This document shows positions 45,559 through 56,529 of a DNA stretch of 64,000 nucleotides, piece by piece. Both the position numbers and the translations under genes were made by a program. Numbering within the stretch: the stretch's first letter is position 1; every line of letters begins with the position of its first letter. The stretch lies in assembly GCF_000764305.2 (NCBI RefSeq), contig NW_025940780.1:1-64000 (forward strand). The letters run 5' to 3'. Under the pieces are notes generated by a model. That model did not search any database and was not told where the DNA came from. It saw only the letters and a program-made list of their open reading frames with translations. The DNA is from Hyalella azteca (lineage: Eukaryota; Arthropoda; Malacostraca; Amphipoda; Hyalellidae).

Positions 45559-45840
45559 TTATAACCAATCATTTAATTCACTACTATGTTTATAGTATAA
45601 ATTAGTCGTGTCTCTCACAAATAAAGGCAGTGCGCTATGTTCAAAGTCCCTAAGATGCGCTACAGCAAGTTGACTGCCGTTACGTGGGTTGCTCACAATA
45701 AATACTGGCTTCCTACTGACATCCCAGTCAAAAATTAAAGGCGTGTCGCCGGCGTGTTTAAGTAGATTTAGGTTGAGACGATCGGTTGGGGCGCCCGAGT
45801 AACATCTCCGCATCATCGACGAAGTGTCCACTTTTTTAGG
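45559..45840 (-). CDS. Conserved-looking ORF, product unknown
   Basis: Minus-strand frame (about 93 codons including VAPKKVDTSS upstream) contains MMRRCYSGAPTDRLNLNLLK, HAGDTPLIFDWDVSRKPVFI, VSNPRNGSQLAVAHLRDF and ALPLFVRDTTNLYYKHSSEL. Amino-acid composition is balanced, unlike the low-complexity ORFs around it, which suggests genuine coding ancestry. I recognise no domain. A GC-rich, CpG-rich stretch lies just upstream (45840-45960). It could be a transposon or virus-derived gene fragment or an exon; no splice sites were assigned. Confidence 0.3.
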   Translation of the reverse strand, partial: PKKVDTSSMMRRCYSGAPTDRLNLNLLKHAGDTPLIFDWDVSRKPVFIVSNPRNGSQLAVAHLRDFEHSALPLFVRDTTNLYYKHSSELNDWL

Positions 45841-46141
45841 CGCGACGGTTCGCTCTTAAACGGCACGCGGCCGCGGTGCGTTTCATAGACTGACCGCGCG
45901 CGGCAGCGCCTGTATCATCGGCGTAACGGTCATGAAACTCTGGCGCAACATATATGGCCGCCTCTAGATATTAATTTAATAAAAAACCTCGGCCGTATAT
46001 CGCCGAGATTATTGCCTCTGCACTCCCACTCTGGATGTGAATGCACATTCAAGTGAACGTGCATGCATCTCCAGCATGACAGTACAAGCAAGAAATCTCG
46101 GGAATATACAGCCGATATGCATTAAAATTATTGACTGCTAA

Positions 46142-46690
46142 TTTTCATGATGCAGCGATATCACCTAAGATTTTGACTACAATGACAGCGATATCACCTA
46201 AGATTTTGACAACAATGGCACGAACATCACCTAAGATTTTGACCACAATGGCATCGATATCACCTAAGGTTTTGTCTACAAAGGAATCGACATCACCAAA
46301 GGTTTTGACAACAAAGCCATCGATATCACCAAAGGCTTTGACTACAAAGGCATCAATATTACCTAAGGTTTTGACTACAAATGAATCGATATCACCAAAG
46401 GTTTTGACTACAAAGGCATCGATATTACCTACCTAAGGTTTTGACTACAAACTCATCGATATGACCTAAGGTTTTGACTTTAAAGGCATCGATATCACTA
46501 AAGGTTTTGACTACAAAGGGTTCGGAATCATCTAAGGTTTTGACTACAAAGGCATCGATATCACATAAGGTTTTGACTACAAAGGCATCGATATTATCAA
46601 AGGTTTTGACTACAATGGCATCGATATCACCTAATTAAGGTTTTGACTACAATGTCATAGATACCACCTAAGGTTTTGACTACAATGAAA
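46142..46690 (+). repeat. 33-bp minisatellite, about 16-17 units (ISPKVLTTKAS)
   Basis: Unit ATCACCTAAGGTTTTGACTA + CAAAGGCATCGAT. The plus frame encodes 11-residue repeats of the type ISPKVLTTKAS over the first nine or so units (ORF 46131-46436) before frameshifting insertions (ACCTACCTAAGG, CCTAATTAAGG). The frame is unit-length dependent and not evidence of a protein on its own. Confidence 0.93.
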
Positions 46691-46893
46691 CGATAAAAAG
46701 CAGGAGGATTGTATTGAAAAATCTATTTAGTAACAAGTTGTGAGCCTGCCATATTTTAGGTGAGCCTGCCAAATAATAGGTGCACCAACCAAATAGGTGT
46801 GGCGTAGAAAGAAATGCACATTACTGAACTGAATGACTGAAAGAGAAAGATTCAGACACGGGGTGGTGGCGTGCAGACAAGAGTGGCCGCGAA
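46660..46893 (+). repeat. Direct repeat partner of 44935-45090
   Basis: Starts in the last units of the 33-bp array and continues through the shared CAATGAAACGATAAAAAGCA and GGTGGTGGCGTGCAGACAAG blocks, showing the array and its flank were duplicated together. Confidence 0.85.
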
Positions 46894-47124
46894 CTAGAAA
46901 TGACAAGTGTAGAATACAGATGGTAGTTGCGGACAAGATGAAGAATGTAGCGACTGGCGTGGGAAGGTTTTGACTGAAGGATGAATGTGGAGACAAATAG
47001 TTGAGCGTATCTAAAATATTATGAAATCGGGTTCGTGGATATTTAGAAACATGAACTACAATGTAAAACTTTTCTTTTTAGATCGATGACCCAATGAAAC
47101 GAAATTATTGATCTACAAGTTGAT

Positions 47125-47315
47125 CTAATCAGAGCCGATAATGTAACATGGAACAAGAAGCTCTACGGTTTTCTGTATGATGCCGATACCCGAAGTTTGA
47201 TCCCCGTCACTGTAACCAATCGTGGTTGCGGCAGACGTTGACGTTCCAGCTTCACCTCCGAGATCTGCAGCTGTAATTAACCTTCTGCCACGTTGCCCGT
47301 CCCAATCTGTGGCAC
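47125..47315 (-). CDS. Possible terminal coding exon, unknown gene
   Basis: On the minus strand TTGTTCTTTATTTCAG is a very good acceptor (AG at 47317-47316). The open frame that follows reads GATDWDGQRGRRLITAADLG, GEAGTSTSAATTIGYSDGDQ and TSGIGIIQKTVELLVP and ends at a TAG (47127-47125). Composition is protein-like. No family recognised and no upstream partner exon found. Confidence 0.35.
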
Positions 47316-47933
47316 CTGAAATAAAGAACAATTTTAAAAGAATCTCAACATTATCAAATGATGTAAAACCTACACGACTAGCATACGATGGCCTGAAGTG
47401 ACCAGGAAATTCATTGGAGCTAGCGGATGGGAAATTAGGAGGAAAGACACGAATTATACAAAGCTCTTGTATATATGAAGTTGTGGGTAACTAACGAATT
47501 GGAGGGAGTTCTTTCCTGATGAATGCTTCAGAGATAATAAATCGTTTGAGATTTGCACTATGCGAAAACCTTTGAATAATTTTGCACTTTACAACCATAA
47601 ACTTGATGCAGGACGCAAATAGAAATTATTCAATAAATTTATTGAATAATTACCGATTCGAAGACAATGTTTCATTAAATAAACTCGTGCTGTCCAATTA
47701 AATTAAGGAAAATTCAAATTTTGTTCGCTGTGATGGCAATGAATTTCTATAAGGAAATCTTTTGAATGCGGCAAGTACCTTTTAGAGCATTCCGTATTGC
47801 TGCTTTCACTGTACTCCGTGCTTCACGGGAATACAGCGGGTTCAGTGCAACGGAGCCTGCGAATGAGTACATTGATTGACCACGTCAGTCGAATGAGTAG
47901 ATTGACTTATGCATTAGACTGACCACGAACGAA

Positions 47934-48100
47934 GATATTGAAACAAGTTCATCGAGTCGTTCTCGAAAACAACGTGCCACTGAAGGAAATTAAAGAGCAA
48001 AGGAATAAAGATATTCCTTCTATGGTGCACTCTCCGTTAACGCCAATGTATCCGGCCAACTCTCACAAAGAATTACAAGAATTGGTCAACAATTATATCC
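47934..48100 (+). repeat. Coding-like duplicated segment, copy 1 (partner 50035-50205)
   Basis: ATTGAAACAAGTTCATCGAG, AAAGAGCAAAGGAATAAAGA and AGAATTACAAGAATTGGTC are shared with the second copy. This copy has a small deletion (TATGGTGCAC vs TATATATGGTGCAC) and lacks the splice donor seen in the other. Confidence 0.88.
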
Positions 48101-48109
48101 CATCCAGAC

Positions 48110-49295
48110 ATGCCTAAGAAATTTTCAGGGATTTTTTTCAGATAGTACATGGCAGATTGTCCCTACTGATTGGCTATGTAGTGACAAACGTCATAAAAGA
48201 GTCTGCATGGTGGCCTTCACAGTGTGGAAAGGAGACTCCTTTATTTGCCAAATGCCAGTGGACGCTCCACGCATACCGAAACATAGCGGTTGCTGCAGGT
48301 AAATACATAAGATCATAATTGTTTTTACTTCTGGCCCCTTCAGGGAGGACTTCTGACGGGTGCCTGTGCTTGTCAGAAGTCCTATGGGATCTCGCGCTCC
48401 AAGAGGGATTGTTCCTGAGCGCCCCACCGCTGAGCTCACGGTGTCTGACTGTAGGTCTCAGTTGTGGGGTTAAGTTAGGTAGGATTCTTTACAATTCTCT
48501 TCTCTGTCTCTCTTGTGCGGGCGGCCGACGTCTCGTGTGAGCGACCTCTTGTTCGAGTCTTAGTTTCTGTTGCTTCTCACCTGTCCCTTCTTGTCACTTC
48601 GTCTCTTTGATACGTATGCTAACGCTGCTTCCTTCGAGCCAGCTTCAGCGGGCTGGACAACTTAGACCTTCCGCCCCTTGTGGGTGATGAACAATTTTTG
48701 ATTCGAGAAACTTTCGATAACTGAGACTTTCCACCTCTTTGTGGTGATGTTCATCTTGACTTTCGGTGCGAGATAGCTAAATACCTGAAGCGCTAGTAAA
48801 CATCCGCAGATAATTTTGAGCGAGCTGAGCAGATGATTCTACTAGGGGAAGCTCCGTTAACTTCATCAGAAACGGAAGCCTGCAGTCCAAGGACCACGAA
48901 ACATCTCAGAAGATCGTCTGGCGCGTACCAGCGCTCGGCTGCACAGCCCACTTCTCCAGAAACTCCTAGACTGAAGGCGCGACACGCTTCAGCTACCGCC
49001 GCGCGTTCGTCAGTTCAGAGGAAAAGTCCCCGTTCTTATTCCGTGAAGGCCACACCACTACAAGAGGGGGTCAAGAAAAACTACTCCAAGACGTCGGTCG
49101 ACAAAGTGTGTGCCGGATTACATTAAAACCTACAATTTCTCACCTTCACAAAACTTCGTTTTACATTCTTAGTTGTTCGTTCTTCCACATTGTTCTATCA
49201 AGCTGGCTTTCTATTCCATGTAGATGAGCGCAATGGGCGACAAAAAAATGTTGCTCTCAAACCTATGTTATAATTTGATAGAAATTTTTTCAAAC
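48110..49295 (+). other. Unassigned stretch with a Ser/Arg-rich ORF (48833-49126)
   Basis: An ATG at 48833 opens a 97-codon ORF rich in Ser, Thr, Arg and Pro (SSETEACSPRTTKHLRRSS, PRLKARHASATAARSSVQRK). It is preceded by about 500 bp of moderately GC-rich sequence with direct repeats (ACTTTCGATAACTGAGACTT, CCACCTCTTTGTGGTGATG versus CCGCCCCTTGTGGGTGATG near 48670-48745). The layout of untranslated leader plus basic first ORF would fit the 5' end of a non-LTR element, but no zinc knuckle, endonuclease or RT follows. Identity unknown. Confidence 0.35.
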
Positions 49296-49301
49296 CATGG
49301 A

Positions 49302-49405
49302 ACACTTATTCTATGGTTTAAAAACCATGGGTTTGGCTTTAAAACCCCGAAAAACACTTATTCTATGGTTTTCAAACCATGGGTTTGGCTTTAAAACCCC
49401 GATAT
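49302..49405 (+). repeat. 51-52-bp tandem repeat, two units, each hairpin-forming
   Basis: ACACTTATTCTATGGTTT..AAACCATGGGTTTGGCTTTA + AAACCCCGA occurs twice; CTATGGTTT pairs with AAACCATGG within each unit. Confidence 0.9.
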
Positions 49406-49689
49406 CTTAGTGTCTTTGGCTAGGATCCCATCATCCCAAGCAAGGTGTATAATATTTTCATATGCTACTTTTATCAACCTAGCGGAGTCTGATTCTGATG
49501 AAGAGGAGGCATCAGATGGCAGGCGGCTTTAGATGGTGGACACCGCTGAGTTTTTCCCATCATGGTGAGTGACTGAATGCTGGGTAGCCTACCCTGCGAT
49601 ATGTCCAAGTTTGTACCATAAATTTGCTGATTCCTCAATAACAATTTTTTATAGAACGTGCTGTTTCCTTTTTGTAGAATAGATTCGCT

Positions 49690-49995
49690 ATTTTTGGAGG
49701 ATAAGATTGAAAATAATACAACAATATTCCGGAGAATTAATGATAGTCTTTTTTTCCGCTAGCGCCAAATGAGACGAAAACGAGACTGACTGGCATATAG
49801 TCGCCACTACCAAGATGGGCAATTACACCAATAACAACGAAAACGAGACCAAAACTAGACCGAAACGAGACCAAAACAAAACTAAAACGAGGTGAAAACA
49901 AAGTTTCAATATTTTTTTGAGTGGATGGGATCACAAATAATGTAAAAATATTCAAGAGAATTCATGATTGTTATTTTTTAACGCCAGCGCCAAAT
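49690..49995 (+). repeat. Diverged direct repeat with GAGACCAAAAC sub-repeats
   Basis: GAGAATTAATGATAGT..CGCTAGCGCCAAATGAGAC at about 49733-49777 resembles GAGAATTCATGATTGTT..CGCCAGCGCCAAATTC at about 49954-49998. Between them are several GAGACCAAAAC-type units (49770-49905). Confidence 0.65.
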
Positions 49996-50017
49996 TCGAT
50001 TCGTTGAGTTGTGCACG

Positions 50018-50215
50018 CATATCGGAGGATGAAGAACGAACGAATATATTGAAACAAGTTCATCGAGTCGTTCTCGATAACAACGTGCTGCTGAAGGAAA
50101 TCAAAGAGCAAAGGAATAAAGATATTCCTTCTATATATGGTGCACTCTCCATTAACGCTGTATCCTGCCAACTCTCACGAAGAATTACAAGAATTGGTCT
50201 AACGAGAACAAATGG
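50018..50215 (+). CDS. Coding-like exon with splice donor, copy 2 of duplicated segment
   Basis: Open frame (ORF from 49968) contains SEDEERTNILKQVHRVVLDN, NVLLKEIKEQRNKDIPSIYG and ALSINAVSCQLSRRITRIGL, then ends at TRTNG before a consensus GTAAGT donor (50216-50221). The charged helical composition and donor make an exon plausible. A diverged, deleted copy lies at 47934-48100. Product unknown; the upstream acceptor is not clear. Confidence 0.4.
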
Positions 50216-50847
50216 TAAGTTAGCGAACTGAAATTTGTTTCGTGCAAACACTCGATTATACTTTGGGCACTTGTTTTTCATGACGTTTTCAATTTATGGC
50301 AAGCTATTGAACCAATGTTACTATAGTTCATAAGCGCAGAAATGCTAGGATTTCTTATCTAGGTAATGATTTCCGTGGTAGATTTTAAATTTTTCGAAAT
50401 TCACAATATTTCGTCGGAACTGGGAATCCATAATCTCGATACCCTTCTGACTACTATTTTTAGCGCATTATCTTATTTATGGAAAAATGCACTGTTGTGC
50501 TCGCCATGTCCGTCTGTCCGTCCGTGACCTCAAGTTTTCGTCGACGAGAAAATGCGCTCTCTGTCACTCACTGCAGTGAGTACTGATTTTTTTTCCATTT
50601 TTACTAGCGTCGATGATGGAGGTGATATTAAGGGTCTTTATATTAGAAACCGTACTATGGAAGAAACGTGGTTAAATAGGTTTTCACTGTATTACGTGAC
50701 TTGCTTATCTAAGTTTTATGAGTTGAAAGTTCTCCCCAAATAAGTTCTCCCCTGTACTGTAAATTAGGATGCGCTACATATCAACTGCATCGACTGTTCC
50801 GACGTTCACCCACTAAAAATTTATGTTAACTGCACTGAAATGAAGAG

Positions 50848-53531
50848 CTCGGTATTATTTAACGTACCTTAACGCCGTTGTTCTCAACCATTTAACTAAA
50901 TTGCCCCCAATTCTCGTCTGTGATCTACTCTTTGAGCAAGTGGGGATAAATAGGGAGCAGCTGGGGTAGGTGACTTGTGAAAACACTTTTCACCACGAAT
51001 GCATTGGAGACTGATCAAAGTAGACAAGTGATGCACAGATGCAGCAGGCAGCCAGTTCCATGAATGGATGAGGATTTTCAAGATCAGTGATATATTGAAT
51101 GGCACCCCAGAATTCAAGTGGCACTCTAAAATTCAAAACTACCAAACAAAAATGGTGGAGCTTGCGTCGCAGAGATCGGTTCGACAACCTCACTCGTCCT
51201 AGGCCATATCATCACTGATCAGTAATTAATCAATCAAGGATCATCACTCTCGTGTTCATATTGCACTAAGCACTTTTGTTAAATGTTAACAATTAGATTG
51301 GGGTTAGATCATCAAGCGGTAAACTTGCGGTTCCAAAAATGGCGGGAAACCTCTCTAGTCGCGCCGATCTGAAGGTAATCTATATAATCCACGCCTGCGC
51401 TGGAGGAAGTTCAAACTTCAGAGGTGGAACTTAACACTAATCGCCACAGGTCCGCGGGAAAACGCCCTTCGTTTATAATAACCTCCATAAAAAATAACCA
51501 CAAATCTCACAGCCTTGTCTGTCGAGATACTCTTCTACTAAGATCTATTCTTGGTGTAGATCAATAATATTTTAGCCTTTTTTATTTATAATAATTAGGT
51601 AGGTTATTTAGCAAACCACGTATAAACGTTAACCACGGATTGAGCTATTCCGCGTGTCGGCAGCGAGGTCTGCCCCTGTCTAGTGTCAATTGTCAAACTC
51701 GCATCAGTGTTCAGCGAGCAACAGGTGGGAGGTATTAGAGCTTTCCGGCGCGCCTATACGTCTCATTTCATGTAGTTTTTGCATTGGCGGCACCGAACTC
51801 GCAGACAATGCAATCCAAAAAACTATTGGATCAAATAAACTCATAAAGAAACCAGCTATGAAGATGCACTTGCACCAGTAAAGAAGATACACATTCGTGG
51901 TGATGAAGATGCACATGTTTCCAGGCACACGCCCACGCGGAAAACTTAGTCTAGTCATAACCGATAGCATAACCGCAATATCGAGCGGTCAGAAATTGTC
52001 GTACACGGAAATGGCTGCTTGAGACCAGAAATTCGGTCCTTTTATTCTCATAATTTTTAAAAGTTGATTCGAGTTGGGAGCGCAGCCGTGCACCACAAAT
52101 TTTGTACACCAATAAGCCCTGAATCGAACGCCTTGGATCTTTCCGGACATCCACCAATCAGCCGTGAATGGAATCTGCTAACCGTAACCGATCATTGAGA
52201 TCCTTCTGCTTTGAATATTTTGAGCTCCACACCCCCCAGACACGAGGTCGAATAGCCTAGGGTCGAATGGCCGTCCACCACTGAACGTTGCGTCGAAGCA
52301 TCACTTCATACCCTGGCCACCGCTCGAATTGCAACTTGCGCGCAACAGCCTGCGACCACTTGATTTCGCGGTACGGCGGACGACGCTAGGCCATTCGATC
52401 GCCGGCTGTTTCTCCTGAGGGCTGATTGGTCTAATTCAATTGATTCGTTCTGTCTGGTTGCTTTCGGCTGCCTATATGATTTTCCAGAAGTGTTGATGGC
52501 TACGTTCCGGAGGGCAGGAGTCATGATAGTCCATTACATCCAGGGCAGTGGTGGTCTTCGGCAGGCTTCCCCTATGCGTACATACACGCGAGTGGAACGA
52601 TTCGTAACTCGCTGACCGTGAATAGCTATAATTTTCATCGCAGTTAACCAAACAGTCACGACTAGCGAAGACTTCAGACGAATGGTAAATAAGGCAGGTT
52701 CTCCAACCGCTCCTGGGACTGACACGAAGGAAATTAGCATCGCTTCTTTTATTAAAATTGTTTTTTTACTAGGCTTGATATAAATTAAGCCCAATTCTGA
52801 TTTTTCCCCGCTATGCGAACCCCCAACAATACGGACCTGCGTAGTGTGGCCAGAGGAGCCAGTGTCCCGCCGTTGTTCCTAGACTGTGACCGCAAATCTT
52901 CATATATACGGACAATAAAGTTGCTTAAGATAACTAATTAACTAATTCTTAGATACTTATTCGTAATAGGGAGCATATTCTTTCAAGAAATGCACTTTAC
53001 CGAAACATTCTGTTCACATGGGGATGCATGCGAGAGGCCAGCATTGCCCAATAACAGCATTTCTTTCATACTCCTTTCCGTGCGCAAGCTTGCTAGTCTA
53101 CAGGGCAGAGTAGCGCAAGTGATTACTTGCTAAAAGCCATAGGCACAACTTTTCTTCATAGAAATGAACCAGCGAGCCAATGAGTAGTTAGCTACCAATA
53201 CAATCGCCTTCCGTATTTAAAACCGCCCAACAGTTTTATCATACGCCGCATAACCTCACGATATTCGGTAAGGAACTCTACGCCCTAGCGCTGTTGGTGC
53301 ACAGCCAGCATTCCAGCCCGTTCGTTCGTCGCAGAGGTTTTCCCCCAGCATAACTACCTTCACGGCCCAGATACCGGTGAACAGGGCTGCTACGCCTAAA
53401 AACGAAGTCAAAGTGGGATCAGGGCTCCCCAGGTGCGCACCTTAGTCCCATTCGTGGACTCGTAGTACGTACCTGAAGTAAAATTAGTCAACGGAATATA
53501 CGCTGCTGTTTACTAAAACATCGTGTTTCCG
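50848..53531 (-). repeat. Right arm of ~2.6-kb inverted duplication
   Basis: Reverse-complement partner of 37243-39815, starting at GGTATTATTTAACGTACC and ending CTAAAACATCGTGTTTCC. It contains the minus-strand hAT-like segment (50890-51190: SNRSLRRKLHHFC, FMELAACCICASLVYF). At 52085-52565 it has an unshared insert where the left arm has the hAT 5' end. Part of that insert (TCATGATAGTCCATNAC..GGCAG(T/C)GGTGGTC) also occurs at about 62836-62875. Confidence 0.85.
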
Positions 53532-53689
53532 ACTTCAATCCTGATTGGACGATTAATCATGAAACAATACCGGTAGCGTGGTTCGCTTTAACTCTTGACC
53601 GGTCAAGAATCCTCGGTGGTAGTTCTTAAAAAAAGGTTCTCATTCAGTAACTAGGCTGGTGCTTGTAAAATACGAGTTGGAATACGAAA

Positions 53690-53885
53690 CACATTCGTAC
53701 GATCTATGTCAGTTTATTGGCATAGGTGACGCTGACACCCTTGACATTAGCGATACAGTGAAACAGTTTGACATAGCGATACAGTTTGAATCATGACATC
53801 AAAGGTGACGATAACATCCTTTACAATTTGCGATTCAGTGAATGTTTGATAAAGCGATACAGTTTGAATCATGACAGTATTCGGT
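53690..53885 (+). repeat. Irregular tandem repeat (GCGATACAGTTTGAATCATG)
   Basis: CATAGCGATACAGTTTGAATCATGACA-type units recur near 53773 and 53853, with partial units at 53748 and 53830. A 115-codon ORF starting inside it (53786-54133) has no recognisable domain. Confidence 0.65.
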
Positions 53886-53889
53886 GCTC

Positions 53890-54860
53890 TCCTCTTAACA
53901 TACGTTGCCATTTGGTGCGACGCAAGTCCACCACAGGCGTGATGCAGTTTTCAGTTGTTACTTTCGCCTATATTCTGACTGCACTTATCCGGTATAACGT
54001 AACGACGCCACACTACTGGTGGCTTGCTCCATTCATGGGGCGTCTTGAAGGCCGACCCACACTGCTATTTCCATGCATCTTTTCCCTGGAGATCTATAGA
54101 TATGGTAAAGCGTCCCAAAGATACAATGAATAAAAATGCACGAAATTAAGATAATCCCGGGCAGATACAATTTCCATGAATAATCTTACACGAATGTCAA
54201 CTGGGACAAATAAATTCCGCAACATGATAGAATTAAGTAAACAATGGGTACAACAACTCTCCATATTTTAAGCAAACGTACATAGATTTTTCTTAGATGG
54301 TAGCCGATCTGCCCGAAGATTACGGCATGAAAATCGTCTACTCCGTAAGACCTTAAAGTCACCAAACGTCATGCGCACGGCGGCTTTCAGTTTCCCATCC
54401 TCACTCATGGCGCGGACCAAATCGTAACTTTGTACTTGGCGTCATGTGGCCTGTAGACAGAATAAAATAGCATGGAATACCCCTAACAACCTTCGTAACT
54501 TATCTACTAAGTGCGAGTTTAGTATAGGTTGACAAATTTGTTACTTTAGGCAGGTTTTATTAAAGACTAGAGAATTTGTTTTATTTGCGATTTTCTTATT
54601 CGTTTTTCAGCATATCGAACAATATTTTTCGTTTGCACAGGTAAATTGAAAATCAGGGCACCGATTGATATTTTTATTTCGTTAACGACGTTTCGAATGT
54701 TTCAATCATTCATTATCAAGTTAAAAGACGCATTGAATTATGAAATTTAGCGACATAAGTAAAAAATCATGTAAATAGGATACTACTCAAAAAACAGAAT
54801 TGGTTAGAAATAATGCCAAGTCGCGAAAATATTAAGATGAACAAAAATCAAAGCACCAAA
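53890..54860. other. No convincing gene
   Basis: AT-rich. Towards its right end it is probably the 3' untranslated flank of the minus-strand Penelope-like element. Confidence 0.4.
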
Positions 54861-54866
54861 AATTAC

Positions 54867-55502
54867 ACTTAAAACAGTCTCAAGGTTCTGCCAAATCCAG
54901 TAGCTTGTAGGTTGATGGCTGGGGTCCTATCCATGATGATGAGGGCCTCGGCCATCGCGAGTCGATTGGCATCGGGGCATCTCATGATGACGCCGGTGCA
55001 TTCCTCCAACACCGTACGAGTGATGGTCTCGTTGTGGGCTTCCATCAGGTGGTGCCATGCTCCACCGGACTGAAGGTGGCTCGTGAGACGTCGGCTTAAT
55101 GTCGTAGTTGTAAGCCCGATGTAGTCCATATTAGGGAGAAGTCTACAACCTTCTCTAATGCAGGGAAATTTATAGACTATATTGGTCTCTTGGAAAACTA
55201 CCGTTTTTTGCAAGGGTTATTGTTCATTAAGAGATTCCGTATTTTCTTGTTTTTATAATAGATCAGTAGTTTGATTTTATTGCTGATTGTGTTCACGATG
55301 TTTTGGAGGATTTTTTAACTGCTTTATAACCGCTGGTCATTTGATTCTCGTAGTAAATGTTTGCGACGTTTGCGTCAGTCTCTGGTTCGTTGTTGAGTCT
55401 GTTTTGGTTTGATCGAAGTTTTGAGATTTCTGCGTCGATTGTTCTTTTGGCAAATCCATTATTGACTAAGATTCTTTTGCAATTTCTCAGCTCCGTACTG
55501 TA
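54867..55502 (-). mobile_element. Penelope-like retroelement, 3' part with GIY-YIG endonuclease
   Basis: Minus-strand frames: STELRNCKRILVNNGFAKRT, IDAEISKLRSNQNRLNNEPE, YYENQMTSGYKA, then (frameshift in an A-run near 55320) LQNIVNTISNKIKLLIYYKN and KKIRNLLMN. The final 114-codon ORF (55213-54869) has NIVYKFPC, YIGLTTTTLSRRLTSHLQSG and a C-terminal TGFGRTLRLF. 'vYkf.C....YIGlTtttLsrRlt.Hl' is the GIY-YIG endonuclease of Penelope elements, and IYYKNkKtrNLlmkNN is their linker after RT. The RT itself is missing, consistent with 5' truncation. At least two frameshifts are present. Confidence 0.9.
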
Positions 55503-56529
55503 GTTGACCGTGCGAGTTTTGAACTATAGAAAAAGTGCGAGTTTGTATATGGAGATGAAATATTATTGTACAAGAAATTGATCGACAGTCTAAAACAAAA
55601 AACAAAGACAAGAAACACAAGAATGCAAGAAATGATTATCAAGTCACATAAAATTATTAAATAAAATTTCAAGGCGAAATATTAGTTTTTTAAAGTTACT
55701 ACAAGCATAGGGAGCGAAAAAATAGTCATTTTTCTGACATCTATACGCATGTAGACTGTCAACAACATATAAGCTTTACAGTCATAAATCAATATGAAGC
55801 TTACAGAAATTTATCATACATTGAAGGCTGAAGAACAACATTCTATGTAAGGGAAAGAAACATTACACAAACAATGAAGATGAGCAGCAAAGATTAAGTA
55901 CAATGTACACAAAATGCAGAAGACTGCAACCTGCATGAAGACATAAACTATAAAGCAACAAAGCACAGATATATAACATAGGCAATGCTAATTGCTATTG
56001 CATTACACAATTTTTTTATTCTTATGAAAGCAGGTGAAATTTATTTAAAATAAGCTAGCAAATTACACCAATAACTCTTGACAGTTGGAAAAAAAAAACT
56101 CTGAACAAAATGAAATATAACTACCGTAAGGTTCTGATTAAAAATTTAAGCCAGTGTGTTATGAAGAGCTGACAATTGAAGTTGCTGTGAGTGTATGGCT
56201 TTGTTTTTCATTTTCTGTGCTGCTATTCATTCTTCAGTGCATTCCTCTTCAACCTCTTGTCTCTCTTTTTCCAATTGTGTTGTATAATCACAATATGTTT
56301 CAATGCTGTTGGGGGTTTTTATCCAAACTTTTATTGATGATTGATTGTCAGATAATAAAAAATGAAGGTTTGATAAGTGTTCCAGGTAGGATCAACAATG
56401 TAGTCTTTTTCAAAGTCTTCAACAGTGATGTCTGAAAATTTGGACCGTGATTGCTTGGGGGTGAATTGGGGAACCTAGAGCAGCTTGGATGGCATGCTCT
56501 AGGGCTAGTCTAATGTAACAGGTTCCTTT
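55503..56529. other. No convincing gene
   Basis: AT-rich; ORFs at 55487-55672 and 56154-56435 are hydrophobic, low-complexity and unsupported. Confidence 0.45.

Noticed and set aside
53786..54133. 115-codon plus-strand ORF
   Set aside because: Starts inside a tandem repeat, no domain, no splice or conservation evidence.
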